Shown: piece by piece, positions 41,318 to 51,463 of the stretch | Numbering within the stretch: the stretch's first letter is position 1 | Layout: each line of letters opens with the position of its first letter | Assembly (NCBI GenBank): GCA_019285755.1 | Contig: CP079103.1 | Coordinates: 4,154,001 to 4,218,000, forward strand | Source of the DNA: Chitinophaga sp. E66 | GTDB taxonomy: Bacteria > Bacteroidota > Bacteroidia > Chitinophagales > Chitinophagaceae | Reading direction: 5' to 3' | DNA: 64,000 bases | The notes under the pieces: generated by a model | What the model was told of the DNA's origin: nothing | What the model saw: the letters and a program-made list of their open reading frames with translations, nothing else | Databases searched by the model: none | Program-made: the position numbers and the translations under genes

Positions 41318-42187
41318 ATGGAAAAAATCACCAAGCCCATCTCCGGCTACATTGCTTTCATATTCGCCATTCTGCTTGCCCTCGCCGCCGGCGCCTGCGT
41401 AATTTATAGTGCGCAGTCGGAAGGCTCCTCCGCGATGGTCCTTGCCGCCATTCTCGGAGTAGCGTTTATATTCGTTTCTAAAGGCATTATGATCGTCAAC
41501 CCCAACCACGCGCGTGTGCTCACCTTCTTCGGCAGCTATGTAGGCAGCGTAAAACAGAACGGCCTGCTTTGGATCAACCCGCTCTTCCGTTCCCAACGCA
41601 TTTCGCTCCGCGCCAACAACCTCAACGGGCAAACCCTCAAAGTGAACGATAAGATGGGTAACCCCATCGAGATCGCCGCCGTGATCGTTTGGCAGGTAAA
41701 CGATACCTACAAAGCCATGTTCGAAGTAGAAGGGTACCAGCAATACGTGCAGATCCAAAGCGAAGCTGCTGTACGCCACCTGGCAACCACCTGTCCGTAT
41801 GAGCAAATGGAAGATGAAACAGCGGAAATCACGTTACGCGATGGTGGAGAAAGAGTAAACGAATTACTGGAAAAAGAACTGAATGAACGCCTATTCGCCG
41901 CCGGCATTACCGTACGAGAAGCGCGCATCAGTCACCTCGCCTACGCTCCCGAGATCGCCGGCGCCATGTTGCAACGACAACAGGCTACCGCCATCGTAGC
42001 CGCCCGGTCCAAGATCGTGGAAGGCGCCGTAGGCATGGTGGAGATGGCGCTGGAACAGCTCTCCCGCAAACAACTCGTTACGCTCGACGAAGAACGAAAA
42101 GCTGCCATGGTCAGCAATCTCATGGTGGTGCTCTGCGGTGAGAAATCCGCCACGCCCGTTCTTAACACCGGATCTTTATACGCGTAA
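41318..42187 (+). CDS. SPFH/Band 7 domain membrane protein
   Basis: Intact, 289 residues. Two N-terminal hydrophobic spans (YIAFIFAILLALAAGACVIY and AMVLAAILGVAFIFV) are followed by an SPFH domain (VNPNHARVLTFFGSYVGSVK, IEIAAVIVWQVNDTYKAMFE, YQQYVQIQSEAAVRHLATTC), and a charged C-terminal region (HLAYAPEIAGAMLQRQQATA, LEQLSRKQLVTLDEERKAAM). SPFH proteins oligomerise in membranes and organise microdomains or protease access; a specific role is not evident. Co-transcribed with a ribbon-helix-helix protein 3 bp downstream. Confidence 0.9.
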   Translation: MEKITKPISGYIAFIFAILLALAAGACVIYSAQSEGSSAMVLAAILGVAFIFVSKGIMIVNPNHARVLTFFGSYVGSVKQNGLLWINPLFRSQRISLRANNLNGQTLKVNDKMGNPIEIAAVIVWQVNDTYKAMFEVEGYQQYVQIQSEAAVRHLATTCPYEQMEDETAEITLRDGGERVNELLEKELNERLFAAGITVREARISHLAYAPEIAGAMLQRQQATAIVAARSKIVEGAVGMVEMALEQLSRKQLVTLDEERKAAMVSNLMVVLCGEKSATPVLNTGSLYA

Positions 42188-42190
42188 ATC

Positions 42191-42382
42191 ATGCCCGGAA
42201 AAGAACAGAAGAAATCATTCGTCCTCCGGCTCGACAGCGCCACTTACGACGCCCTGGAGCGCTGGGCGGCAGACGAGTTCCGCAGTGTCAACGGGCAGAT
42301 GGAATGGATCATTGCCAAAGCCCTCCGCGACGCCGGCCGCGATAAGAAAAAGGACAAAACTAAAAAGGACGGCACTACCTGA
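42191..42382 (+). CDS. Arc-like ribbon-helix-helix protein
   Basis: Intact, 63 residues. KKSFVLRLDSATYDALERWA, DEFRSVNGQMEWIIAKAL is the beta-strand plus two-helix pattern of Arc/MetJ-type DNA-binding proteins (RLDSATYDALERWA strand-turn-helix, then QMEWII). Lys-rich tail. Such proteins bind palindromic operators as dimers of dimers, so the doubled palindrome upstream of this operon (41279-41297) is a plausible target. Separated from the SPFH gene by 3 bp. Confidence 0.85.
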   Translation: MPGKEQKKSFVLRLDSATYDALERWAADEFRSVNGQMEWIIAKALRDAGRDKKKDKTKKDGTT

Positions 42383-42400
42383 TGCAGCCCTCCCATTTGA

Positions 42401-42426
42401 AGCCCTGCCGCATCCGCGGCAGGGCT
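42401..42426 (+). terminator. Terminator of the SPFH/ribbon-helix-helix operon
   Basis: AGCCCTGCCGC (42401-42411), loop ATCC, GCGGCAGGGCT (42416-42426), then TTTTAATTT; 18 bp after the stop. Confidence 0.92.
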
Positions 42427-42522
42427 TTTTAATTTCCCAAAGTTTACATGAAACTTACCCTCCGGTCAGTCGTCTTACTGGTGGACAGCGTTTTTTCTTC
42501 CATCCTAAAAATCTGTTAATCA

Positions 42523-43071
42523 ATGAAATCACTCATCCCTGTATTTTGCCTCTTACTTACGGCAAACCTCTATGCACAAGACAAATACAACTACAATTAT
42601 TTCAACAAACTCACGCCCGTTCAAGGGTCTGAATATGTGATCGCCAGCATTGAAAATCACGGTAAAATGAAGGTTCACGGCGAAGATCTCCTGTTTATCA
42701 ATACCCGAAACGGCCAGGCAAACCGCGTAGACCTGCCCAAAGACGCTTCCGTCCATACCGGGAGCAGGTGAAGCTGGATTCTCTCGGTATTAACCTGGTG
42801 CTTGTAACAGGCCGTACCGTCAACCTCGACGAAAACAAACGTATCGACTGGAACGATCCCATCCAGCTCATCGCGGTATCGACTGACGGAAAAGAAAACC
42901 CAGCTCACGGAAGACAAGTTCTTCACCTCGTACTGGGTCATTCACCGCGAAACCGGCGCAGTAGTGATTACCGGGTATTACGATACCAACAACAACGGCA
43001 AATACGACAAATCAGATAAAGATGAAATACTGGTATACGACTTGAAAACGCTACAACGTGTTAGTTCTTAA
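42523..43071 (+). CDS. Small secreted protein of unknown function
   Basis: About 183 residues. MKSLIPVFCLLLTANLYAQ is a signal peptide. Mature part: DKYNYNYFNKLTPVQGSEYV, VHGEDLLFINTRNGQANRVD, KLDSLGINLVLVTGRTVNLD, and, after a break near 42895, FFTSYWVIHRETGAVVITGY, YDTNNNGKYDKSDKDEILVY; ends DLKTLQRVSS. The DTNNNGKYDKSDKDE stretch looks like a calcium-binding EF-hand or dockerin-like loop. Breaks near 42768 and 42895. No family recognised. Confidence 0.7.
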
Positions 43072-43100
43072 CCCCAATGTTCACTGTATTACAAAAAAAA

Positions 43101-43120
43101 AGGTGCGGATTTCCGCACCT
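43101..43120. terminator. Bidirectional terminator between convergent genes
   Basis: AGGTGCGG (43101-43108), loop ATTT, CCGCACCT (43113-43120), preceded by a run of A and followed by TTCTC; between the secreted protein (ends 43071) and the M1 peptidase (ends 43145). Confidence 0.85.
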
Positions 43121-43144
43121 TTCTCATTTCGTTTATCTGTTGTA

Positions 43145-45465
43145 TTACTGACGCGCCTGCTGCATGGGATTACCTCCGGTGGAAGTACCCCTGGCCGCGC
43201 GCTCCGATTTGAACAGCTCGAACCTGGAAGGCGTTGCCTGGCGGGGCCAGCTGTTGTTGGATTCGTCGATATCGGCCGTCTCACGATAAGGATCCAGCTT
43301 GATGGAAACTACCTGCTTATCTTTGGCGAACACCTTGGTCACTTCCTGCTCATTGTGGCGCCAGATATATGCAGAAATGCGTTCCACTTCTTTAGTGCCA
43401 TCCGCAAATGTCCATTCGATGATAACGGGCATTACATTGCCGCCCAGGTTACGGAAGGTCATTTCGTAGAAGTTCTTTTTGCTTTCATAGAGCTTCTTTT
43501 CCTCGGGGGTGAGGGAGGCCTGCAGTTGCTGATACGCGGCCGATTGGGCGGGCGTTACTGCATAGCGGTCCCATTTGCTGTAGAAGTCCTGCAGGCTGGT
43601 ATCCTGATCCACCACATACTTCACGCCGGCATCTTTATTCCGCTGCTGCGCGATGTGGGTGTTTTCTCTTTTAGCGGCTTCTTCGGCGGATTTATTTGTT
43701 GTGGCGGGGTCCTTGGTGTCCATCCGGTACCATTTTACGCTGTCGAGCGCAATGTCTACCGGTTCGATACCGAAGAACCATCCGCGCCAGAACCAATCCA
43801 GGTCTACGGCAGAAGCATCTTCCATGGTACGGAAGAAATCGGCCGGCGTCGGATGTTTGAAGGCCCAGCGGCGGGCGTATTCCCGGAAAGCATAGTCGAA
43901 CAGCTCGCGGCCCATGATCGTCTCACGGAGAATATTCAGCGCAGTAGCGGGTTTAGCGTACGCGTTGGGGCCGAACATGATGATGTTCTCCGAATTGCTC
44001 ATCACGGGTTCCAGCTTGTCTTTCGGCATGCTCATATATTCAACGATATGATGCGCGGGGCCTCTGCGCGAGGGGAAGTTGCTATCCCACTCCTGCTCGG
44101 CCATGAACTGGCAGAAGGTATTGAGCCCTTCGTCCATCCAGGTCCACTGCCGTTCATCGGAGTTAACGATCATGGGGAAGAAGTTGTGCCCTACTTCGTG
44201 GATGATCACGCCAATCATGCCGTTCTTGGTAGATTCGCTGTAAGTGCCGTCCGCTTCTGCGCGGCCGTAGTTAAAGCAGATCATGGGATATTCCATGCCG
44301 TTGGCCGCCTCTACGGAAATAGCGACAGGATAGGGGTACGGAATAGTATGGCTGGAATAGGAACGCAGCGTATGCGCCACTACTTTCGTCGAATACCTGC
44401 GGTACAGCGGATAGGCTTCCGGCCCATAGTAGCTCATGGCCATTACGGGTTTGCCTTCGATATTTACGCCCATCGCGTCCCAAACGAGGCGGCGGGAAGA
44501 AACCATGGCGAAATCACGAACATTGGCGGCTTCGAATATCCAGGTTTTCTTTTTATTGGATTTGCTTTTGATGGCTTCCTGCGCTTCCGCGAGGGTCACC
44601 ACTTCCAGGGGCTCGTTGGATTTCTGAGCCTGCTGCCAGCGCTGGAATTGCGCGGGCGTTAGCATTTCTCTGTAGTTCCGGCATTCACCCGTACCGCCAA
44701 CCACGTGATCGGCCGGAGTCGTCATTTTCACTTTGAAGTTGCCGAACGTGAGGGCGAACTCGCCACGACCGGTAAACTGTTTGTTCTGCCATCCCTGGAA
44801 ATCGGAGTACACCGCGAGGCGGGGGTACCACTGTGCGATGGTGTAAAGATCGTTCCCATCGGCCGCAAAATGCTCATAGCCGCCCCTGCCGCCGAGCGTC
44901 ATGCGGTTGGGGATCTTATACCACCAATCCACTTTGAAGACGATTTTGGCGCCTGGCTGCAACGTCTGCGGCACCTCAATACGCATCATGGTCTGGTTGA
45001 TGGTATATGTGAGCGCCTTGCCGGAAGCATCGGTCACTTTCGTAATATTCACGCCATGCCCCTGTTCCATACCCAGCAAGCGGTTGATCTCACGGGTGCT
45101 CATTTTCTCTTTCATGGAGCTGCCGTCGAAGCTGTTGTTATCAGACTTCGGGTCGTGCTCGTTTTCATCGAGCTGCAACCAGATGTAGGTGAGCGGGTCG
45201 GGGAATTGTTATAATAGGTGATGGTCTCGGAGCCGATGAGGCGGCGCTGCGCTTCATCGAGCTCGGCGGAAATGTCATAATCCGCCCGCTGTTGCCAGTA
45301 TTTGGGACCGGGGATGCCGGATGCGGAGCGGTAGATATTCGGATCGCTGAGCATGGTGCCCAGCTGTTCGAAGCGGTTGCCGTGGTTGGAACCCGGGTTG
45401 TTTTGCGCCATGGTTGCAATGGGCGCGGCTACCAGTAATGTGCCGATAATGGAACGTAAGGTCAT
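43145..45465 (-). CDS. M1-family zinc metallopeptidase (aminopeptidase-like), secreted
   Basis: Gluzincin peptidase of about 773 residues, exported (MTLRSIIGTLLVAAPIATMA signal peptide). The N-terminal domain has YDISAELDEAQRRLIGSETI. Active site: GMEYPM in place of the usual GxMEN, then the zinc motif HEVGH and, 18 residues on, the third ligand in WTWMDEGLNTF. DFFRTMEDASAVDLDWFWRG is the usual downstream helix. C-terminal beta domain includes IIEWTFADGTKEVERISAYI; the end is Gln-rich (GGNPMQQARQ). A single break near 45205. Begins 6 bp after the HupE-like stop, so probably one operon. Confidence 0.92.
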
Positions 45466-45471
45466 CTCGAT

Positions 45472-46062
45472 TTATTTTTCCAGTAATGTGCCGAATCTTT
45501 CAATGCTCATCACAAACGCAATACCGAAGATAGCGGCGGAAAGAAAAAGGGTCCAGTCGCGGCGGGACACCTTTCCGACCGATACGATCAGTTGCGAAAG
45601 CATGAGCACGATAGTTACGATAATCAATTGTCCGAACTCCAGCCCCAGGTTAAAGGCCAGTAGCGGTTGCAGGATATCCGACTGCGATCCGAGCATGCTG
45701 CGGAGGTAGTTGGAGAACCCCATCCCATGAATCAGCCCGAAAAACAGCGCCAGCAGGTAATTCCATTTCACGCGGCCCGGCTCTTTACCGTTCCGGAACA
45801 CGTTCCCAAGGGCGGTCAGCACGATGGTCACCGGAATCAGGAATTCAATCAGGTCGGTAGAAACCCGTACGATGTTGAGCACGCTTAATGCCAGCGTAAC
45901 CGAATGGCCGGCCGTGAAAGCCGTTACCAGGATCAGCACTTTCTTCCAGTCTTTGAGCGTATACACGGCACAGAGCGCCATGATGAATAAAATGTGGTCG
46001 TATCCTCCCAGATCAGCGATATGTTGCCAGCCTTCTTCGAAATACAAGCTGAACTCCTGCAT
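45472..46062 (-). CDS. HupE/UreJ-like membrane protein
   Basis: Intact, 196 residues, polytopic. GGYDHILFIMALCAVYTLKD near the start, VTAFTAGHSVTLALSVLNIV, then FFGLIHGMGFSNYLRSMLG, with His residues in the HupE/UreJ pattern (HILF, HS, HGMGF); about six membrane spans. Members are associated with metal (nickel or cobalt) uptake, but Bacteroidota copies next to M1 peptidase and DUF6702 genes have no proven role. Divergent from the DUF6702-like gene. Confidence 0.88.
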   Translation of the reverse strand: MQEFSLYFEEGWQHIADLGGYDHILFIMALCAVYTLKDWKKVLILVTAFTAGHSVTLALSVLNIVRVSTDLIEFLIPVTIVLTALGNVFRNGKEPGRVKWNYLLALFFGLIHGMGFSNYLRSMLGSQSDILQPLLAFNLGLEFGQLIIVTIVLMLSQLIVSVGKVSRRDWTLFLSAAIFGIAFVMSIERFGTLLEK

Positions 46063-46131
46063 GGCATAGATTTTTGCGTAACTTCGTAATGATAAACAGT
46101 TACCGGTAAATATAAAATATTTTTAGGGCCA

Positions 46132-46619
46132 ATGGGAGTAATGCTATTTAAATGGTGCCTGCCTGCGCTGATGGCCGCAGTGCACCCTTTCTATATGAGC
46201 GTCACGGAGATACGCTACAATACGCCCCGTAAATCCCTGGAAATCAGCTGCCGTATATTCTCGGACGACTGGAAAACGTCCTGAAAAAGGAATCCAGGCA
46301 ACCGCTGGACATCATCCATCCTAAAAACCGCGCCGCGGCAGACACCCTCGTTGCCCGGTACCTCCGCAATCACCTGTCACTCCGGGCAGACGGTCAGCCC
46401 ATCTTCTACAAATACCTCGGTTACGAGATATCTGAAGACGCCACCTGGTGCTACCTGGAATGTACGCCCCTGGCGCCCTTCCGTAAACTGGACATCCAAA
46501 ACGATATCCTGTATTCGGAGCACGAGACCCAAAGCCATATGATCCATGTGATCGTGGGCGACCGCAGGCAGAGCACGAAGCTGGACAATCCCAAGGCCAC
46601 CGCGGTATTTACTTTCTGA
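46132..46619 (+). CDS. DUF6702-like protein
   Basis: About 162 residues. MAAVHPFYMSVTEIRYN, KSLEISCRIFSDD and YLECTPLAPFRKLDIQNDIL resemble a small Bacteroidota family usually found beside HupE-like and M1 peptidase genes. A break near 46272 is repaired by one base, giving SDDLENVLKKESRQPLDIIH. Ends NPKATAVFTF at TGA 46617-46619, directly abutting the stop of the convergent ligase gene with no base between. The N-terminal hydrophobic run suggests export. Function unknown. Confidence 0.75.
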
Positions 46620-47911
46620 TTATTTCCTGTTGTCGATGAATTTAACCGGCTTGCGGCTGCCTTCGGGGAACTGCATCCTGATGATCTCCTGCATAGCGCA
46701 GTAGCGCACCTGCGGGATCACGCGGAGCTTGGCCTGCAGGTAGGATTTGATGCGCCGGTCGCCGTCTTCCGATTCCTCCCGGGGATGCAGGTGCAACAAG
46801 ATCTCGTCTGTCCCGATCTCGTTAGAGAAAACTTCCACGACAAATTCCTTCACGTCTTCCATGTCGCTCAGCAGGTCGTAAAGCGCCGGCGGGTAGAGGG
46901 TGGTCCCCTTGTATTTGATCATCTGTTTGCGGCGGCCAATCACGGGAGACAGGCGGAGCGTATGCCTGCCGCAACTGCAGGGCGCAGCGTCGTACTGGCA
47001 GATATCGCCCGTCTTGTAACGCAGTAAGGGCATGGCTTCCACACCAAGGGTAGTGATCGTTACTTCGCCCGGTGAGCCTGGTGGAACGGGACGGTCGTTT
47101 TCATCCAGCAGTTCCACGATCAGCAGTTCAGGATGATGATGCCCTCCCCTGCCCTGGCGGCATTCGGTGAAAGCGGTCTGCATTTCAGTGGATGCATATG
47201 TGGAGAAGAGGTCGATGTTCCATTTGTCCGTGATCTTTTGCCGAGCACATTGTAGGAGAAATCCGTGTTGCGGATATTCTCTCCGATGCAAACGGCCTTC
47301 TTCACGGTAGTGGCGTTGATGTCGATACCGTGTTCCTCCGCATATGCGATCAGTTTCACGATGAACGATGGTACGGCCACGATGACCGTTGGCTGGATGC
47401 GCTGGATATTTTCCCATTGCAGCGAAGGTACGCCCGGGCCAACGCGCAATACGCCCGCTCCCAGCCTGCGGATGCCGTTGTAGTAGGCCATCCCTGCCAT
47501 AAACTGGCGATCCAGGGTGAGCATAAGCTGGTAGATGTCTTCATCCGTTCCGCCGGCACAGCTGAAGGAGATGAATTCGTTATAGCTGAGACGGTCCAGA
47601 TCCTTGTCAGTCAACGGGATGATCACGGGTCGGCCGAGGGTGCCTGAGGTGGAGGTATATTCCGCGATCTTGCTTTTGTCTACGCAGAGGAAATCCCAGT
47701 TCCGTTGCTGCAGGTCTTCCTTTGTTACGGTAGGCAGTTGTTGCAGGTCATCAAGCGAGCGGATAGCGTCGGAATCGATCTTATGCGCAGCGAACCATTC
47801 GCGGTAAAAAGGAGAAAACTGGCGGAGATAGCCGACCAGGTGCTGGAGTTCCTTGTTCTGGAACTGGCGTATAGCGGCGGCATTCTGAAGTTCTATGTCT
47901 GGGATGTACAT
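46620..47911 (-). CDS. Phenylacetate-CoA ligase-like AMP-forming enzyme (flexirubin operon)
   Basis: Adenylate-forming ligase of about 430 residues. AEYTSTSGTLGRPVIIPLTD is the phosphate-binding loop; DLFSTYASTEMQTAFTECRQ, PLLRYKTGDICQYDAAPC and IGRRKQMIKYKGTTLYPPAL are the later core motifs of the PaaK group. CSCG in the third is a zinc-knuckle-like feature of that group. One missing A near 47242 joins the two frames. In flexirubin clusters a ligase of this kind is thought to activate the aromatic (cinnamate-type) starter acid. Start ATG 47911 (MYIPDIELQNAAAIRQFQ); last gene of the operon. Confidence 0.88.
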
Positions 47912-47922
47912 GATTGCGTCTG

Positions 47923-48284
47923 TTAAAGATGACCACGGTGGCCATGGCCACGGATTTCACATGCGAGAGCGACAGCAATACCTGCCGGTTGCCCAGCAAA
48001 GGAGCAGCATTGCCGATGAGGAAGAGTTCCGGCTTGCCGGCTTCGTTATTGCGGATCTCTATCTCGTTAAACTGCATACCGCTTCCGCCCCACCCGGTAC
48101 CGAGGGCTTTCAGGAAAGCCTCCTTGGCAGCAAAGCGGGCGGCGTAGCTTTCGTATTTGTTCGCCTGCTTTTCGCAATAGGCGATCTCCAACGGCGTATA
48201 CACCAGCTCGCGGAAGCCCTGGTTCTTCCCGATCTTCTCCGCGATGCGGTCTACTTCCACGATATCTGTTCCGAGCCCTTTCAT
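47923..48284 (-). CDS. acpS: Holo-[acyl-carrier-protein] synthase-type 4'-phosphopantetheinyl transferase
   Basis: Loads phosphopantetheine onto acyl carrier protein, probably the one at 61120. GTDIVEVDRIAEKI carries the metal-binding Asp; YAARFAAKEAFLKALGTGWG the second motif; VLLSLSHVKSVAMATVVIF the C-terminal sheet. About 120 residues. The raw frame runs on to 47781 without homology; one extra T at 47926-47928 would end the protein at VVIF with TAA 47923-47925, the family length, which I adopt. Its ATG overlaps the stop of the upstream gene (ATGA, 48281-48284). Confidence 0.88.
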
Positions 48285-49955
48285 TTTTGCTTATCGCATT
48301 TTTCGATTTGACGGATGATATGTTCTTTCTCCGGTACGGTTGCGATCTCTTTGGTCAGCGCCTGCTGATAATACCGCTTCGCTTCGGCGAATTGTTTGTG
48401 TTTGAAGAGGTAATCACCGGCGAGTACCCAGGCGTGATAGTATTCCGGGTTGTCTGCGGTGATCCGGTGCACGTCGATCTCCTGCCCGTCCATCACAGCG
48501 GCTTTCAGGCGCCGGAAGTCCGTGAATTTACGATAGTTGTCGGTAAGGAGGAAGGAATCTTTGGGAATGATGAGGCTGCTGTCGCACAGCTCATGGTCTG
48601 CATCCAGGCCCTTCATGGCGAAGATCTTGTTGAGGTCGTAGGCTACGAACTCGCCGAGCTGCCAGGGGCGGTGCTGATCCATACCAACTTTTCTTTAGGC
48701 TTGAAGACGATGCTATGGTGGGCTATCAGCTGGTTGAGTGCTTTTTCGTTGCCCATCCCGATATTGGCGTCATTAAGACCGCGTTGGTCGCGGAGGATGG
48801 CAACCGTTTTGGCGACGCTGTTCTTGCCTTCCCGTGCCAGCAATTGCTGAAGGCGCTCATATCTGTATGGTGAAGCACTGCCCGCCAGCTGTTCCCGGTT
48901 GGCTTCGGAGGCGCCCAGCATCTGGCTCTGGAAATGGTTGGCACAGGAGATCTCGTTGCCCCGGGGTCGTACAGCGCAATGCTGTCCGGCGTTTTCTCTA
49001 TTATGGCCGCCCGGTTATCCGCCGCGGAGCCGATCAGGAACGACTCGCTGACAAACATCTTTCGCTTTTGTGCGATAGCATAAGCTTCCTGGATATTACC
49101 CGCGTATTGCAGTATTTCCCGTGCCACCAGCGACACCGGCGTGGCCGATCCGGAAGGTAACTCACTCTTGGCGGCATTGATGGTTACCGTCAGCCCCTGC
49201 ATATTCATCCCGGAAACCACGCCCGTAAAGCCTCCCCAGGTAACCATCATGAATGGATGACCCTGATCAGGGCGGTAAAACGCCACGATCTTGTCTTCAG
49301 CAAACTTATCACCTACATAAAAATCGAAATTCCGGCCAATGATGAGGGAGCTGTCTTCCGAGCGGTCGTTCCAGGTACCGAAAGATGTACAGCCTACCAG
49401 CGCCAGGTTTTGCAACGCATGTCCAATGTCGTGCGCGGCATGGTAATTCATGATCCGCTGATAATTGGTGCCGATGAAACCGTAGTTCGGAGACGCGGAA
49501 AACGATACGCCGTAGATCTCTTCCTTGAATTCTTCCGGTACGTTCTTATCCATATTCCGGTTAAACCAGCCGATGAGGTATTTCAGGAAATGCTGGTACG
49601 TCCGCGAAGGGATCATCTTACCGATCTGCTCGGTAAAGTGATCTTCCTGCCGCTGCACGAGCTCTTCCGCGAGTTTGCCGTACACAACTCCCCTTTCGAA
49701 AGGCTTCCCCTCCACGTACATTTCATACAAACCGTTTTTGCTCTTCCGGAACCAGCTGTTGCCCAGTGTATAGGCGGTGGAATCCATCTGTTTTCTTTGC
49801 CATTGCAGGGCGCTTTTATCAGCGATATCCGGCGGTTGCATACGCGCCACGATCCAGAGGTATACGAACAATCCCACGAACAATAACACGATGAAGCCTA
49901 CTGTATAAAGCAGGACCTTCCCAATTTTTCTCCAGATGCTTTTCTTCTTTGCCAT
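48281..49955 (-). CDS. Membrane-anchored C45-type acyltransferase/hydrolase with TPR-like tail (flexirubin operon)
   Basis: About 557 residues. One N-terminal membrane span (VLLYTVGFIVLLFVGLFVYL) precedes a C45 (penicillin acyltransferase-like) domain: FERGVVYGKLAEELVQRQED, then LVGCTSFGTWNDRSEDSSLI, where Cys would be the autoprocessed N-terminal nucleophile, followed by GRNFDFYVGDKFAEDKIVAF and GMNMQGLTVTINAAKSELPS. The C-terminal part ends in a TPR-like helix pair (EYYHAWVLAGDYLFKHKQFA, EAKRYYQQALTKEI). Breaks near 48960 and 48682. If it is an acyltransferase it could join the polyene acid to the resorcinol; this is inference. Stop overlaps acpS. Confidence 0.82.
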
Positions 49956-49958
49956 TGT

Positions 49959-51463
49959 TTATGATGCAGTTATCTCGTGCAAGAGTTTTTCCATGTCCAG
50001 TAATTCCCGCAGGTGAGCAGCGCCGTCATGGTTACGCCCAGGATCCCATGGAGGTTGAGGTTTTGCCCGGTCAGGAACAGGTTATTCAGTTTGGTTCGCG
50101 CGCTGATGAAGGTCCTCAGCGGATCGTTGCAGTCTTTCAGCACGCCGTACATAGAGCCGTCGTTGGTGCCGATATAATCCCTGAACGACAGCGGCGTAGC
50201 GACCGAATAACTCTGGATGCACTGCCGCATTACCGGGAAGCGGCGTTCCACCACATCGAGGAGCTTCCCGGCCTTGGCGATTTTGAACGCTTCATAATCC
50301 GCGCCTCTCGGCTGCTCATTGGAAACGGTGTTGAATGTATCTTTCCAGGGCTCCAGTTCATTGATGTTCATATACGCGAGGATCGAAAGACTATTGGCGA
50401 AGCGATGGTCTTTGGGATCAGGTGTAATGAACATCGAGTAGTTATAAGGCCAGCTGCTTTCGGAATAGTCGTGCCCGCACCATACATCGTCTACATCATG
50501 ATAGTAGAAGTTGTAGTTCATATGCGGGAACAGTCCGGGCTTCAGCACTGCATTCAGCATCAGGCAGCCATTGCCATTCTCCAGCGTACTGATGCGGCTG
50601 CGGTAAGCCTGCCGGATCACGTCGCTTTCCAGCATCTCCAGCGTATTGGCGGGGTGGATATTGGAAATGAAGTATTTGCCATGATATCGTTCCCCATCCG
50701 CCGTTTCCACGTATTGCACTTCGTGCCCTTCGGCCACGATCCTTTTTACTTCTTTATGTTTCAGTAAAGTGCCGTTATTTTCCAGGATGACGCGTGTCAG
50801 CCATTTGCCGATCTGCGATCCCCGTTCAGGCATTTCCATGAACTTTCAATATAACTGTTCAGCACCAGCGCATGCACGTACATAGGCGTTTTCCCCTCAC
50901 GCCGGCGTACAGCGAGCTATTAGCCCCGAGCACGGCCGTCAGTTTCTTGTTACTGCTGAGCCCTTCGATAAAAGCCGAAGCATCCATTCCCAGAACCGAT
51001 TCCTTCTCTCCATAATCGCCCATGCGGAGATTATACAGCGGAATTTACCGCAGATATACTTCAGCATGTCGCAATATTCGCGCAGCGCTTTTTCCTCTCG
51101 GGGAAAGTCTTGCAGAAGGTTGGCGATAAAACCCTCGTAGCCCTGCGCCATTTTGTATTCTTTCGGGTCATCCCGGAAAGCGATGCGGTCAAAGCAATCC
51201 ATATCCAGGCGCTTCAGCTTCAGCTTATCCATGATGCCCAGGTATTGGAATACCTGGTAAAGGTTTTGGCCGGGCTCCAGTCCACCGACATAATGGACGC
51301 CGGAATCAAAGATGGTTTTATCCCGGCTGAAGGTCTGAAGGCAGCCTCCGATCTGTTTATTTTTCTCGAGGACAAGCACACGATACCCGTTCTTGCTGAG
51401 GATCGCTCCGCAAACCAGGCCGCCGAGGCCGCTGCCGGCTATGACCACATCGTATTTATGCAT
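49959..51463 (-). CDS. Phytoene desaturase-like FAD-dependent oxidoreductase (flexirubin operon)
   Basis: About 500 residues. The dinucleotide motif DVVIAGSGLGGLVCGAILSK and VLVLEKNKQIGGCLQTFS at the N-terminus, and NNLFLTGQNLNLHGILGVTM at the C-terminus, match the NAD(P)-binding Rossmann/carotenoid desaturase-isomerase group. Breaks near 51045, 50905, 50845 and 50005. ATG 51463 overlaps the preceding stop by 8 nt. Redox tailoring of the polyene or aryl part is likely but the reaction is not established. Confidence 0.85.

Noticed and set aside
43058..44662. Plus-strand open frame of 534 codons
   Set aside because: Antisense to the M1 peptidase with its intact HEVGH site; the translation is His/Phe/Val-rich without recognisable motifs.
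49949..50767. Plus-strand open frame of 272 codons
   Set aside because: Shadow of the phytoene desaturase-like gene.
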